Shown piece after piece: positions 11,467 to 22,827 of a stretch of DNA of 64,000 bases. The stretch spans positions 85,177,675-85,241,674 of the forward strand of contig NC_035444.2 in assembly GCF_002127325.2 (NCBI RefSeq), given 5' to 3'. The stretch comes from Helianthus annuus. Its lineage: Eukaryota; Streptophyta; Magnoliopsida; Asterales; Asteraceae. The translations under genes were made by a program, and so were the position numbers. The notes beneath the pieces were generated by a model. That model made no database searches and had not been told where the DNA came from. It saw only the letters and a program-made list of their open reading frames with translations. Within the stretch, counting starts at the first letter, position 1; every line of letters starts with the position of its first letter.

Positions 11467-14400
11467 TGTCACACCCTGGCTTTGCGGAAGCGTGGTTATT
11501 TTGGTGTGACTTCTTAATACCATAGCTTAACCATAACAAAGCTATATGAATAAAAACCATGCAAGATCTTCCATTCAATTAAGTTTTAGAATCCAAAAAC
11601 AACAACATTGTTTTAACGGAACATATCCTAACAACATAAACATTGTTTCACAAACACAACCATATCATAACATAAACACGGTTTAAGGACTGTGACTTGT
11701 CCAGGAAAGAGTCACATTCCCTAAACCCGGATGACCTCGTACTAGTGCAGCGGGAAAACGTGCCATACCGTGCCAGATCTTCTAATTCCCTGAAATACAT
11801 GTAAGTTGAAAAATCAACAATAATGTTGAGCGAGTTCATGTGTAGTGAGTAAGTAAAACCTTTGTAAAATGTTTGTATGTATGAAAATTCCTGGTATGTA
11901 GCAATAAGGAAAAAGAGATCAATTAATGTGTAGCTAATACATTAATAAGTGAAATGGCCTAGGAAGCACTCAAACCTGTAACGCGAATTTCATACCGGTC
12001 CTTCCAGCGGAACGACATAGTCACCACATGCAGCCACACGCTGGCTCATGCGTGGGGCTCGCAACACCCGATAGATCTATCACTCATGCCTCTCGGTCCT
12101 TATACAAGGATTAATGGTCTTACGATAATAGCCTACCCATTCACATGATCTAGGTAATAACCCTCCTTACGCTATCCATACCATGTAAAAAGTACTTGTA
12201 ATCATAGTAACATGTACCGCAGTTTAGAAAACTGAAAACAGTTAAGAGAAAAGGGGGACATGAACTCACAGTCAGTGCGTCTCTACCAAGTACTCCGAAT
12301 GTCAGCTGTGCGACGACCTACATGTACTAATTCTATTAGACGGATGGTCGTGCCTTAGCTTTATAGTAAGTTTTTGGGAAATAGTTAGACAACTATTTCG
12401 TGTTTATATTTTGCATGTACTTGGTAGTTAATCTCCTTCCCAAGGATGGGGGATTTAATACATGTGCGTTCAATTTATAATATTAAGTCTCACTTAATAT
12501 ATTTTCATTTCTAATTCCAAATATAAATATTTTTCTCAAAAATATTATATTTCCATTTCACATAATTTTTCCCCAAAAATAATACGTTGATAAATATACG
12601 TTCATAATCATTTCCGTATAATGCGTAAGTTACGTTTTAGTAATCGTGTGGTAATAATAATTACCGTTGTAACTTATATGCTTATCGTGAAAGCGTTTGT
12701 ATTATTTTGGATTCGTCAACGTTTGTAAATATTATTTTTACTCTAAAAATAATATTTGTGTATTTTCACAAAGTAATCATAAACAGTGTTGTGAAAAATA
12801 TATTTACCAAATATTTATTTATCACGTCCAGTTTTGTGAAAATCCCACCTCCGAATATTTGTAAATAAAGTCGTGGCGAAATATATTTTGAAAACATGTC
12901 AAAAATAATTCTAACACTTGTAAATAATTCTAAGTGTTAGGTTTTAGAAAAATTTCGCCAGAGTTTCCTCTGTAACTGGAGGTGGCCACGCTTTCAAGCG
13001 TATCATTTTCTTTTACAAAATCATTTCAACAACTTCTTTATTCAATCAAACAATTTCCGACACATCAAGCTAGCCGACAAGTATGTAAATCGCATGATCA
13101 CATGAACTTGTAGTTTTTCCGAAAACTATAGTGTAGATCCCGTTATAGTTTGTGGATCTTTGTATAAAATAGTTTAATCTCGTAAAAACCTCGTTTTTAG
13201 AATAAATCCATCTTTACATCTTTCCGCCATCTTTTACAAAGATTGTTATTTTGTCGAAACCTTTCGTTTCACAAGTGTTTATACACTTGTGGTTTGTAAA
13301 AATCATACTTGTTAGTGTGTCATCCGACTTTTAGAAAACATGATTTTCTCGACATGTGGTTCTTTGAAAATACCATTTGTACATATGTAGATCCGCTAGT
13401 TTCAAACACTATTTTACAAATAAAAATACTTTTACAAAAGTTCATGTTTCTCGCGTGGTAGAGTTTCACCTTTTAACCCTTATACCGTCCGAAACAAGCT
13501 TATGTCAAGATCCATGATCTTAACCAAACCGGGTTAAATGGTGATCCGAGCTACCACAACGTAGATCGGGCCTAAATAATCACAACTTTCAAGTACTACA
13601 ACTTTTACACAACTATTTATGCCTTTAACCATCAATATTCATGTTTTTAGTAGACTTTAAAGCATCATCTTGTAAGATTTCGGGTTTTAACCGTTACACA
13701 TCATATTAACCACTTTAAAATAGTTCGAGTAGGTGATTTAAGCAACATACCACTAGCTCGAGGCTAGGGAAGAATCTAAGCGCAAAATGAGAGGATAAAA
13801 GCAATAGAGTGAGGTCCTTCGCCTTCCGAATGCACCAAGCCTCCTCGAATATGATCCTTAACACTTGTGTGACCTTGGAATGGCTTGAACAAGATTCGAA
13901 AAATTGATGGATGTTTAGGGATGTTTGGCCGAAAGTTGTAGAGAGCAAGAGAGAGTTTGTTTGGTGGAATGTGAGAATGAAGGAACATGTGTGCATAAGT
14001 GTAGTTTTATAGACAAAGATTGAAGTATAGACCAAGGGTTTATGTGTTTCCTAGATATGGGACACAAGGGAATTTAAAAACCAAAAATGGTACAAGTCTT
14101 GGTCACATAGTGACCGAAATTGGCCCAAGGGGGAGGGGTCTAGTTCCATTCTAACCATTTAGTTGGCTTGATAGTTAGGTTAAGTAAGTTAGTTAAATAT
14201 TAACCCGGTTAGTTGTGTGTTGTGTTTTAAAGCGGGTGTTAGGGTATTCAGGGACCCTAACTGGCTCAGAAAAAGATGAATAATGTTATTAACAATATTT
14301 TCATGTTCCGGGTAAAGTCTGGTTGTTCGGTTGGATAGTAATTCGTTAAAGCGCTTAACAAAGCTTTTAAGTGTCGTTAATACCATTTTTAGTGACACAA

Positions 14401-14897
14401 CTTATTCCCGACACTTTGGAAAGTGTCTAGTAATATTTTTCTCATGTTTTGGCACTTTATTAGTGAGCTAAAAGCTGAATTGTTGATTAAAGTGCTGAGT
14501 TTTGTGCTTAGTGTCCGTTTTAGGCACATCCTGTCATTGTATCTTATTCCTAGAGACGCAGTTCTACAACCCTTGTATCCCTACACTCACTATGGGTGTA
14601 GTAAAATCTTTCTGGCTCATACAGGCCCTTAGAGGCAGTGTCTGCCTGATGCTGGCTTTATCAGCATGTTCAATAGGTTATCCGTTGAAATGCTACTGTG
14701 CTTTTGTGCATCATGTTTGTCACTAAGGTTCAACATGTAAATAGTGTAGTGACAGTATGTAAAGTATGATGCAGGAATATACAAGTACTAGAAATCAAGT
14801 AGCAGTTCATTGGCAATTTCAGTTAAGCACAGTAATTAAGCAACAATTAATTATTAATTAAATCGTACGGATACCTGGTTTAGTGAGGGTTGTCACA
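11467..14897 (-). repeat. 5' LTR of chromovirus copy 1 (3431 bp)
   Basis: This is the near-identical partner of 809-4249. It lacks 7 bp at about 12216, 2 bp near 12367 and 1 bp near 12593 relative to that copy. Its outer end supplies the TGA at 14893-14895 that terminates the interrupted Athila ORF. Confidence 0.95.
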
Positions 14898-15975
14898 AAT
14901 AAAACCCTGAATCAAATACCTTTCGTGCGGTACTTGCGGCACCATGATGTCCTCCGTATGGACCTTCATGACAATGACGGAGAATTCTTCGTGCTTCATT
15001 ACCATGGACACACCTTCGGATGAGCTGGTCGGCACACATTTTGAAAAGATAGAGGTCCTCCCAAAAGTAATGCTTTACATCAGCAAAGAATTTCTTTCTT
15101 TGATGATGTGGCCATCCTTTGGTGACTATACCACTAGCTAGGTAATTAGCATAGTCGGCATACCATGGCTCTTGTCTACAATCCATCATCTCCAAGGATT
15201 CTGTCGGAAATTTCTCATTGATTTGCTCGTCCCTGGTTGTTTCCAAAGCTGGGTCTTCTAGGCGCGAGAGATGATCTGCAGCAGTGTTTTCTGCTCCTCT
15301 TTTGTCCTTGATTTCGATGTCGAATTCTTGGAGGAGTAGAATCCATCTGATCAAACGGGGTTTTGCGTCTTGTTTCTTGAAGAGGTACCTGATGGCTGCA
15401 TGGTCTGTATAGACTACAATTTTAGAAAGAACAAGGTAAGAACGAAATTTATCAAAAGCAAATACTACTGCTAGTAATTCTTTTTCTGTAGTTGTATAAT
15501 TTTCTTGTGCATCATTAAGTGTTTTACTAGCATAATAGATTGGGTGAAAATGCTTTTCTTTTCTTTGTCCCAAGACTGCTCCAACAGCAAAGTCACTTGC
15601 ATCACACATGATTTCGAAAGGAAATTTCCAATCGGGTGCTATCATGATGGGTGCATTGACTAGCATTTCTTTGAGGGTTAGAAATGCTTGATTGCATTCC
15701 TTGTCAAAGATGAAGGGTGCATCTTTTTCAAGTAATTTTGTTAGAGGTCTTGAAATTTTTGAAAAGTCCTTGATAAACCTTCTATAAAATCCGGCATGTC
15801 CTAAGAAACTTCTGATTGCTCTTACGGAGGATGGTGGAGGTAATCGAGAAATAGTTTCTATTTTTGCTCGTTCAACTTCCATTCCTTCGCTTGAGATTTT
15901 GTGACCGAGTACTATTCCCTCTGTTACCATGAAATGGCATTTTTCCCAGTTAAGGGCGAGGTTAGTTTCCTCACA
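14898..15975 (-). pseudogene. Athila-like pol: RT end, RNase H, integrase finger
   Basis: This continues the polyprotein after the TGA at 15976-15978. It contains the RT thumb (ILGH-type region [21 protein letters not shown]), RNase H with D ([10 protein letters not shown]), E ([12 protein letters not shown]), D (VYTDHAAI) and D (ADHLSR), and the two histidines of the integrase zinc finger ([12 protein letters not shown]). It is cut at FYL by the inserted LTR. The preceding nonsense codon is the only break in this frame, and 15 codons separate it from the next ATG at 15930. Confidence 0.93.
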
Positions 15976-18240
15976 TCAGGATAGCATTCGTTCAAGATTA
16001 TCGAGGCATTGGTCATATGAATCTCCAAAGATGGAAAAGTCGTCCATGAAGACTTCCATTGTCTTTTCTATCATATCATGGAATATGGCCACCATACAAC
16101 GTTGGAATGTTGCGGGCGCATTACATAGACCGAATGGCATGCGTCGATATGCGAAAGTTCCGTAGGGACATGTGAAAGTTGTTTTCTCTTGGTCTTCTGG
16201 TGCTATCTGTATTTGAAAGTAACCTGAAAAACCATCTAAGAAACAATAAAATTTATGACCGGATAGTCGTTCTAACATTTGATCAATGAAGGGTAAAGGA
16301 AAGTGGTCTTTCCTTGTTGCTTTATTTAATCGCCTATAATCTATACAAACTCTCCATCCTGTGACGGTTCTCGTTGGTATTAATTCATTTTTCTCATTAG
16401 TTATTACCGTGATACCTCCTTTCTTTGGGACTACTTGGACGGGACTTACCCACGGACTATCGGAGATAGGGTAGATTAGTCCGGCGTCAAGCAGCTTGAT
16501 GACTTCATTTTTAACCACTTCTTGAACATTGGGATTCACTCTTCGATGTGGTTGAATTACTGTTTTGTAGTCATCATTCATTAAAATTTTGTGCGTGCAC
16601 ATGGAAGGGCTTATTCCTTTAATATCTGCAAGCTTCCAGGCGATCGCGTTTTTGTGTTTTTTAAGCAGATTAACTAATTTCTCTTTTTCTATGTTACTTA
16701 ATTTGGAAGAAATAATTACAGGTAAACTACCATCCTTGCCTAGGAAAGCATATTCCAAACCTTTAGGAAGTTCTTTGAGCTCAATGGGCGGGTCTTTGGA
16801 AGACGCCGTATTTTGTGGCTCATCTAGATTAAGAACCTTAAAGGTTTGTTCTATAGCTATCTCTTCCTCGACAAAGTGGTCATCTTCTTTAGTTGTATCG
16901 GGTGGTTCAGCTTCATCTTCAATTAGGGGGTCATTATTGCCAAAAGGATATTTCATTGAACGCTCAAGATCTATGCTCCTTTTGAATGCCCCTAATTGAA
17001 GAGGTAGATTGTTGAATTTCCGGTTTTTCAATGCTTTATGAGTTTGTACAAAAGGTTTTCCCAAGACTATAGGGGCGTCATCAAGGATGACGAAGTCGGT
17101 TGGGATTACCAATTGATTTGTGTGAACCAAAACATCTTCAACTACACCGATTGATCTTATCACTTTTCGATCGGATAGAAAAATGGGTATTTGAAGTGGA
17201 GTAAAATCACTAATACTTAATTTTTCAAAAATGTAGTTAGGCATTATGTTAACACAAAGATCTTTATCAATGGTGATATTACTAATAAATGAATTTTGAA
17301 AGAAACATGGAACCGGTGTAATGCTAATTTCAAAAGGGTCTTCTTTTATTAGCGAAGTTTGATCATGGGTTAACTTAACACTTACTAATTCTTTGATTTT
17401 AGCACTAGTGTTTAACTCTTTTAAAAACTTGGCATGAGGGGTTACTAAACAATGATTCTCGAAAGTAGGTGACAAGAGATTAATTTCTTCAAAATTAGAC
17501 TCTTCTTGAATTTTAACATTATTGGACTCACCTTTTTCATTGTTTAACTCATGTGTCGGTTTTTCACTTTCTTGTTCTTCCATTTTTACATTTTCAACTA
17601 TCTCTACGTTATTATCACTATTTAACTCTTCTCTTGCGCGGGACTCCTCTTCCCTTGCGCGGGACTCCTCTTCCCTTGCGCGAGATTCTTTCATGTAACG
17701 TTCGATAGTTTTAATGTGTTCTAATATCCTATTGGTCACTTCGCTGAGAGAAAAAGAATTTGGATCCTCAAAGCTTGAATCCGGTTGTTCGATCCTTGGC
17801 TCCTCATAGTACTCATATGAAGTAGATGGTTCACACCATTGTTCTTCATTGTAAGTATATGATGGATAAGGGTCGAAACTTTGTTCTTCATAGTACTCAT
17901 ATGAGGTGGGTTGTTCACGCCATGATTCCTCATAATGAGAGTATGAAGGTGGTGGCTCATATCTTGAATCTTCAAAGTATGAGTATGAAGGCTCATACCT
18001 TGGTTCATCAAAATATGAGTATGAGGGAGGAGGTTCATACCTTTGGTCTTCATAGGATGTGTATGAAGTTGATGGTTCGTACCTGGGTTCCTCATAATAG
18101 TTGTATGAATCGGATGGTTGATATGAAATATTATATTGAACCGAGCGTGCGTTACGACAATTAGTGCAATAATTACCCCTATAATCATCCTCATCGTAGG
18201 TGTAGTTGTAACCTCTTGAGTATTGATCCATAAGAATCAC
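15976..18240 (-). pseudogene. Athila-like N-terminal polyprotein: Tyr/Pro repeats, protease-like, RT
   Basis: This is a 754-codon frame. Residues about 5-165 are Tyr/Pro/Glu-rich with near-tandem YEEPRYEP/SYxYxE units of about 17-20 residues. A charged SRAREEE repeat follows, then the family's pre-protease segment (AKFLKEL). The protease-like domain reads DKDLCVNIMPNYIFEKL where relatives have a D-(L/S/T)-G-A active site, with a later IVLGKPF flap-side motif. RT follows with FMDDFSIFG at its active site. I see no capsid (Retrotrans_gag) domain and no CCHC knuckle, which Athila elements normally carry. The frame ends at TGA (15976-15978), probably a changed CGA. Start chosen: MILMDQYSRG or the MDQYSRG 3 codons later. 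Confidence 0.9.
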
Positions 18241-18609
18241 TCAACAGACCACAACTGAGTCTCGGGACCAGAAAACAAAAATAAGGACGAAAACAGAAGC
18301 TGGACACGGCCCCGTGTTGGGTGAAAACGGCCCCGTGTTCAGGGTCTGTATCTGGGCGTTTTAATTAAAGTTACTGGTCACGATGGACACGGGGGCATGT
18401 TCAATGGACACGGACCCGTGTTCAGACTCTGTATCTGGGTATCTAACTAAAAATATGCAGCACGGGGGCGTGTTCAGTGAGCACGGCCCCGTGTTCAGGC
18501 TACTGTAAATGCAAACTAAACTAAAATGTAGAAAAATGTGCGCGCGTTTTAAAAAGGTTTTGAAAAACTGATTAGGCCATCGATTTTAAGCTTTCTTAAA
18601 ATCCTTGTG
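18241..18609 (-). promoter_or_regulatory. Short leader with CACGGCCCCGTG motif cluster
   Basis: Only about 370 bp separate the PBS from the first ORF. Between 18303 and 18502 at least six variants of GGACACGGCCCCGTGTTCAG occur, several paired with TCTGTATCTGGG. The core is nearly palindromic. The same motif recurs in the LTR at 19860-20090. No coding sequence is seen. Confidence 0.7.
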
Positions 18610-18627
18610 TCCCCGGCAGCGGCGCCA
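18610..18627 (-). promoter_or_regulatory. Primer binding site, tRNA-Asp type
   Basis: The minus strand reads TGGCGCCGCTGCCGGGGA, matching the complement of the plant tRNA-Asp 3' end with one likely mismatch. This is the usual primer of Athila elements. Six bases separate it from the LTR end. Confidence 0.85.
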
Positions 18628-19029
18628 AAAACTTGATGTGTGTTGGTGTGTATATAATTTAGATATATAATTAAGCCCTTTTTACACCTCTAGCCAAGTT
18701 TTAAATTTATAAAAACACGATATTTACTAACACTAAACACACATATGGGCAAGTGCACCCATCGTGGACGTAGTATAGTGTTGGTAAGATACCGAGGTCG
18801 TCCAAGGACACAAGAGCTTTTAATACCGGTTTATCCTCGACGTCTAATCAAATCAAAAAGTGAGAAAAATGTTTTTAAACTAAGAAAATAAAAACTAACT
18901 AAATGCTGAAAAATAAAATAAAAATAAAAACAGATAGACAAGATGAATCACTTGGATCCGACTCGTGTATTAGTATAACCTTTGATTATTTTCGCACTTT
19001 TGCACTTGTTTAAGAGATTATCTTAGTTA

Positions 19030-19232
19030 TTGTAGTAGGCCCCTCTTTTGAAGGCGACGTTACCCTCAACCCAGTAGTTTGAGTCAGCAAGGATACAATC
19101 CTAAAGGGTCGGATTATTGGAAGATAATGAATTAAGTTATTAATGCAAATTATGGTAGGCCCCGCTTTTGGCGGTGACGTTACCCTCGGCTAAGTAGTCT
19201 GAGTCAGCAGGGATACAGTCCTAAATAGCCGG
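19030..19232 (-). repeat. Two-copy tandem repeat inside Athila LTR
   Basis: A block with GTAGGCCCC, GGCGACGTTACCCTC, AGTAGTTTGAGTCAGCA and GGATACAATCCTAAA at 19035-19112 is repeated at 19154-19227 with substitutions. The period is about 119 bp. It lies downstream of the TATA box in element orientation, in the transcribed part. Confidence 0.75.
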
Positions 19233-19830
19233 GTTATAGTATTAATAGTAGTTAACTTATGAGGGGGTCAAAGAGTTTGGATCCCCACCATCCAATACCT
19301 ATGGGCATTGAAGGAGATCCTACTAAATTTGATCCAGGTCCCAAGCAGGACCTCTAAACGCTGAACAAGGGCAAGACCCTTACCAAACCGTTCCCTTAAC
19401 CCCCGACCAGGTAGCCAACATACCTCCATATAGACCGTGGAGATATGAATGGTGAAAATCTTTTATTTTATATAGACAGTAAAATAATGCCAAGACACCA
19501 CGGACAAACGATAAGGAAAGACCACCTTCAACATAAGCAACTAGTTATTAAAGTCATTAATACAAAACCAAATAAAAAGTGCAAAAGATTAAAAATAAAA
19601 AGTATTATGCTAAACACTTGTCTTCACCAAGTGATGTAAGAGACTTAGGCAAACATGGCCTTGATTGTCAAGAACTCTTACGATCAATCTTGGATCCCGA
19701 GACGACTCACACACACTCTACGATGGACAATGGATGATGGTGGTGGATGATGGTGTTATGGTGGTGGTGGGTGGTGGATGAAGTGTGAGAGAGGTGGTGT
19801 GCCAAGGGATGAGATGGAATGAAACCAAGC

Positions 19831-19845
19831 ACCCCTATTTATAGG
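19831..19845 (-). promoter_or_regulatory. LTR TATA box, Athila-like element
   Basis: The minus strand reads CCTATAAATAGGGGT, a strong TATA box. Directly upstream of it (19860-20090) lie at least six CACGGCCCCGTG-type motifs, so these are well placed to act as promoter elements. Function is inferred from position. Confidence 0.7.
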
Positions 19846-20330
19846 CTGAACAGAAGGCTGGGCACGGCCCCGTGTCCGCTGGACACGCCCCCGTGCCCGT
19901 CTGACAGTCTCTCACCTCATTAATTGTAATTCGCAATTACAATTAATGCGCCTGCTGTACTTTCACCACGCCCCCGTGCTTGCTGGACACGGCCCCGTGG
20001 TGGGCAATGGAAGCTTCTACCAGTTTGTCTTTTATGCTGCTTCTTGGGCATGGCCCCGTGCTGGCTGAGCACGGGGCGTGTTCAGGCTTCTGTTTTCTCT
20101 TCTTTGCTTTGGAGGATGCCGTTGAGGGTCCGGGCAGTCTACTTTTATTCCTTTTCTTGTATTTATGCTAGAATTAATTGTCTTTTTGCTTCTTTTGTGA
20201 ATTTGAGCTCATTTCATCCTGAAAATACAAAAGGAAGACAAAAACACTCTTTTTCCAACATTAGTACTTAAAAAGGGTTAGTTTTATGCCTTAATTGATG
20301 TGATTTATATGTTGCATTTTACACACATCA

Positions 20331-22174
20331 CTTACGCTGCCCGACGGAAGCGACAACTTCATTGTCTACTGTGATGCTTCTAACCTTGGTCTCGGCTGTG
20401 TCCTCATGCAACGGGACAAGGTTATAGCCTACGCATCTCGTCAGCTCAAGATCCACGAGAAGAACTATACAACCCATGACCTCGAGCTAGGCGCGGTTGT
20501 CTTTGCATTGAAGATTTGGCGACACTACCTGTATGGCACTAGGTGTACAATCTACACTGATCACAGGAGTTTACAACACATCTTTAATCAGAGAGAGCTT
20601 AATATGCGTCAACGCCGATGGGTAGAACTTCTCAACGATTACGACTGTGAGATTCGTTATCACCCAGGCAAGGCGAATGTGGTTGTCGACGCGCTCAGTA
20701 GAAAGAGTTACGTGCTCAGTACCCGAAACATCCAAGCCCAGCACAATCTCGAAACCCTTATCCGCGAAGCTCAACATGCTTGCTTCAACGAGCGTACCTT
20801 GAAGAAAGAGAGGATCTATCACGATGGAGCTCAGTTGGTAAGCAAATCCGATGGGATATTCTATTATCTGGACCGAATTTGGATCCCTAAGCGGACCGAA
20901 TTGCGAAAGATTATCATGAATGAAGCCCACAAATCCCGGTATTCTATTCATCCCGGCGCAGATAAGATGTACCAGGACCTTCGCTATAAGTACTGGTGGC
21001 CGGGCATGAAGCGAGATATCGCCCTATACGTTGGAAGTTGCTTAACTTGTGCAAGAGTCAAGGCTGAACATCAAAGACCCTCTGGCTTACTCGAACAACC
21101 GCCGATACCTATATGGAAGTGGGAGAGTATAGCTATGGACTTCATAACGAAACTCCCGCCCACGCCATCAGGTCACGACAGTATTTGGGTCATAGTCGAT
21201 CGTCTAACGAAATCAGCCCACTTTTTGCCGATACGAGAAGACTACAAGGTGGAGCGACTAGCCCAAATCTACACCGACGAGATCATTTGTAATCATGGTA
21301 TGCCTCGTGACATCATTTCAGACCGTGACGCTCGGTTCACTTCGCGATTGTGGAAACGTTTCAAGCGGCCCTTGGTACGTCGCTTAATCTGAGTACTGCA
21401 TTCCATCCTCAAACCGACGGACAGACTGAAAGAACGATCCGTACTCTTGAAGACATGCTCCGAGCGTGTGTCATAGATTTTGGTGGTAGTTGGAACAAAC
21501 ACCTGCCGTTGGTGGAATTCTCGTACGATAACAGCTATCATGCCAGCATCCAAATGGCACCTTTCGAAGCTTTGTATGGTAGAAGATGTCGATCGCCTAT
21601 TGTGTGGCACGAGATCGGTCACTCGCAACTAACCGGTCCCGAGATTCTACAAGAAACGACTGACAAAATCCACCAGATTCGAGACAACTTGGTGAAAGCT
21701 CGGAACAGACAGAAAAGTTACGCCGATAAAAGACGCAAGCCCCTTGAATTTGAAGTTGGGGACTACGTACTCCTAAAGGTGTCACCTTGGAAGGGTGTAG
21801 TACGATTCGGCAAGAAAGGGAAACTCGCGCCTCGATATATGGGACCTTTTGGGATTCTGGAAAGAATCGGAAAAGTCGCCTACAGACTCGACTTACCGGA
21901 GGAACTTAGTAACGTCCACCCGACTTTCCATGTGTCAAACCTTCGAAAGTGCTTAGCTGATCATGATTCAATCATACCGCTCGACGATCTTTAGGTCAAC
22001 GAAACACTACACTTCGTGGAAAAGCCTGTCGAAATCATGGATCGCCAAACCAAGCAACTCAGGCGCTCACGCATCCCGATCGTGAAAGTCCGATGGGAAG
22101 GCAAACGAGGCGCGGAGTTCACTTGGGAACTCGAAAGCGACATGAAGGCCAAGTACCCGCAGTTGTTTAAATAA
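20331..22174 (+). pseudogene. Pol of chromovirus copy 2: RNase H, integrase, chromodomain
   Basis: The partial polyprotein starts inside RNase H ([37 protein letters not shown]), continues to the HHCC finger ([16 protein letters not shown]) and the integrase core ([26 protein letters not shown]), and ends with a chromodomain (VKVRWEGKRG, EFTWELE) at the stop 22172-22174. It is broken by a one-base deletion near 21350, where LWKRFKR should continue as the next frame's TFQAALGTS, and by a TAG at 21992-21994 just before VNETLHFVE, probably from CAG. The first residues of RNase H are contiguous with the Athila LTR. Confidence 0.93.
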
Positions 22175-22250
22175 ATAGATCTGAAGCATCAAATTGGTAA
22201 ATCACGGCGTTGTGTAGCCTTCGACCTAATTTCGGGACGAAATTCCCTAA

Positions 22251-22262
22251 ACAAGGGGAGGC
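22251..22262 (+). promoter_or_regulatory. Polypurine tract, chromovirus copy 2
   Basis: ACAAGGGGAGGC directly precedes the LTR, with the conserved TTTCGGGACGAAATTCC just upstream. It primes plus-strand synthesis. Confidence 0.85.
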
Positions 22263-22827
22263 TGTAACACCCCGTGTTTTCAAATGTCAAAGTCAAAGTC
22301 CAAGTCAACTTTGACTTCTTTGACTGTTAATGTTTCTTTTTACTTTTTGTATTATGTGGAGTAAGTGTTGTCTAAATGAAATGATTGAATGTTTAATCAA
22401 TGCGACCGATTTACGACTATGAATAGTAGGAAGTAACAATGCGATAAAGTTAATCAATCAATAATCAAGTTAATCGATTCATCAATCAAACTCGAGACTC
22501 GAATTATGCGAACTCTGGTATTGTTATACGTGTGTGTGTGCCTTATGTGTTACTTGTGCGTGTTTACTTATATGTTTGGTATGGTACTCAAGCGAATCAA
22601 TCGAAAATCGAATCGAAACTCGAAAAGCAATCAAACTCAATCGAAACCGACATCGAAACGTGAAATGTAGATGCTTGTATGTAGATATAGTGATTGGGAC
22701 TGAAAGTAATTTGACTAGGAACTCTATCGTATTCGTATCATTATCCATCGAAATCGAAACATCGAAAATCGTCGCGAAACGCTCAAAGTGGGTCGCGGAT
22801 CGAACAGGAGGCATCTTGGTCGAGCAG

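Larger units (their letters stand above)
809..14897 (-). mobile_element. Nested Ty3/gypsy chromovirus, Tekay/Del-like (copy 1)
   Basis: This is a complete LTR retrotransposon of about 14.1 kb on the minus strand. Two 3.4-kb LTRs (809-4249 and 11467-14897) bracket PBS, leader, gag, protease, RT, RNase H, integrase and chromodomain. It is flanked by the 5-bp duplication AATAA (804-808 and 14898-14902), so the boundaries are exact. The LTRs differ by only about 15 substitutions and three small indels (7, 2 and 1 bp, counted by eye), which indicates a young insertion. The genes are nevertheless broken in at least five places. Clade is inferred from the TGTGACA terminus, the PPT context and the C-terminal chromodomain. 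Confidence 0.95.
14898..20330 (-). mobile_element. Athila-like Ty3/gypsy element, 5' part
   Basis: This comprises the 5' LTR (18634-20330), tRNA-Asp PBS, short leader and gag-less polyprotein, up to the insertion site of chromovirus copy 1; the element resumes at 808-1. The RT block (KNELIPTRTVTGWRVCIDY, RRMPFGLCNAPATFQRC, FMDDFSIFG) is typical of the Athila lineage. The 3' LTR and the outer target duplication lie outside the window; the bases following the LTR are CTTAC. Confidence 0.9.
18634..20330 (-). repeat. 5' LTR of Athila-like element (1697 bp)
   Basis: The termini are TGATGTGTGT and ACACACATCA, a perfect 10-bp inverted pair beginning TG and ending CA. The PBS lies just inside the low-coordinate end. 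The high-coordinate end abuts the RNase H frame of another element, showing this LTR inserted there. Confidence 0.9.
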
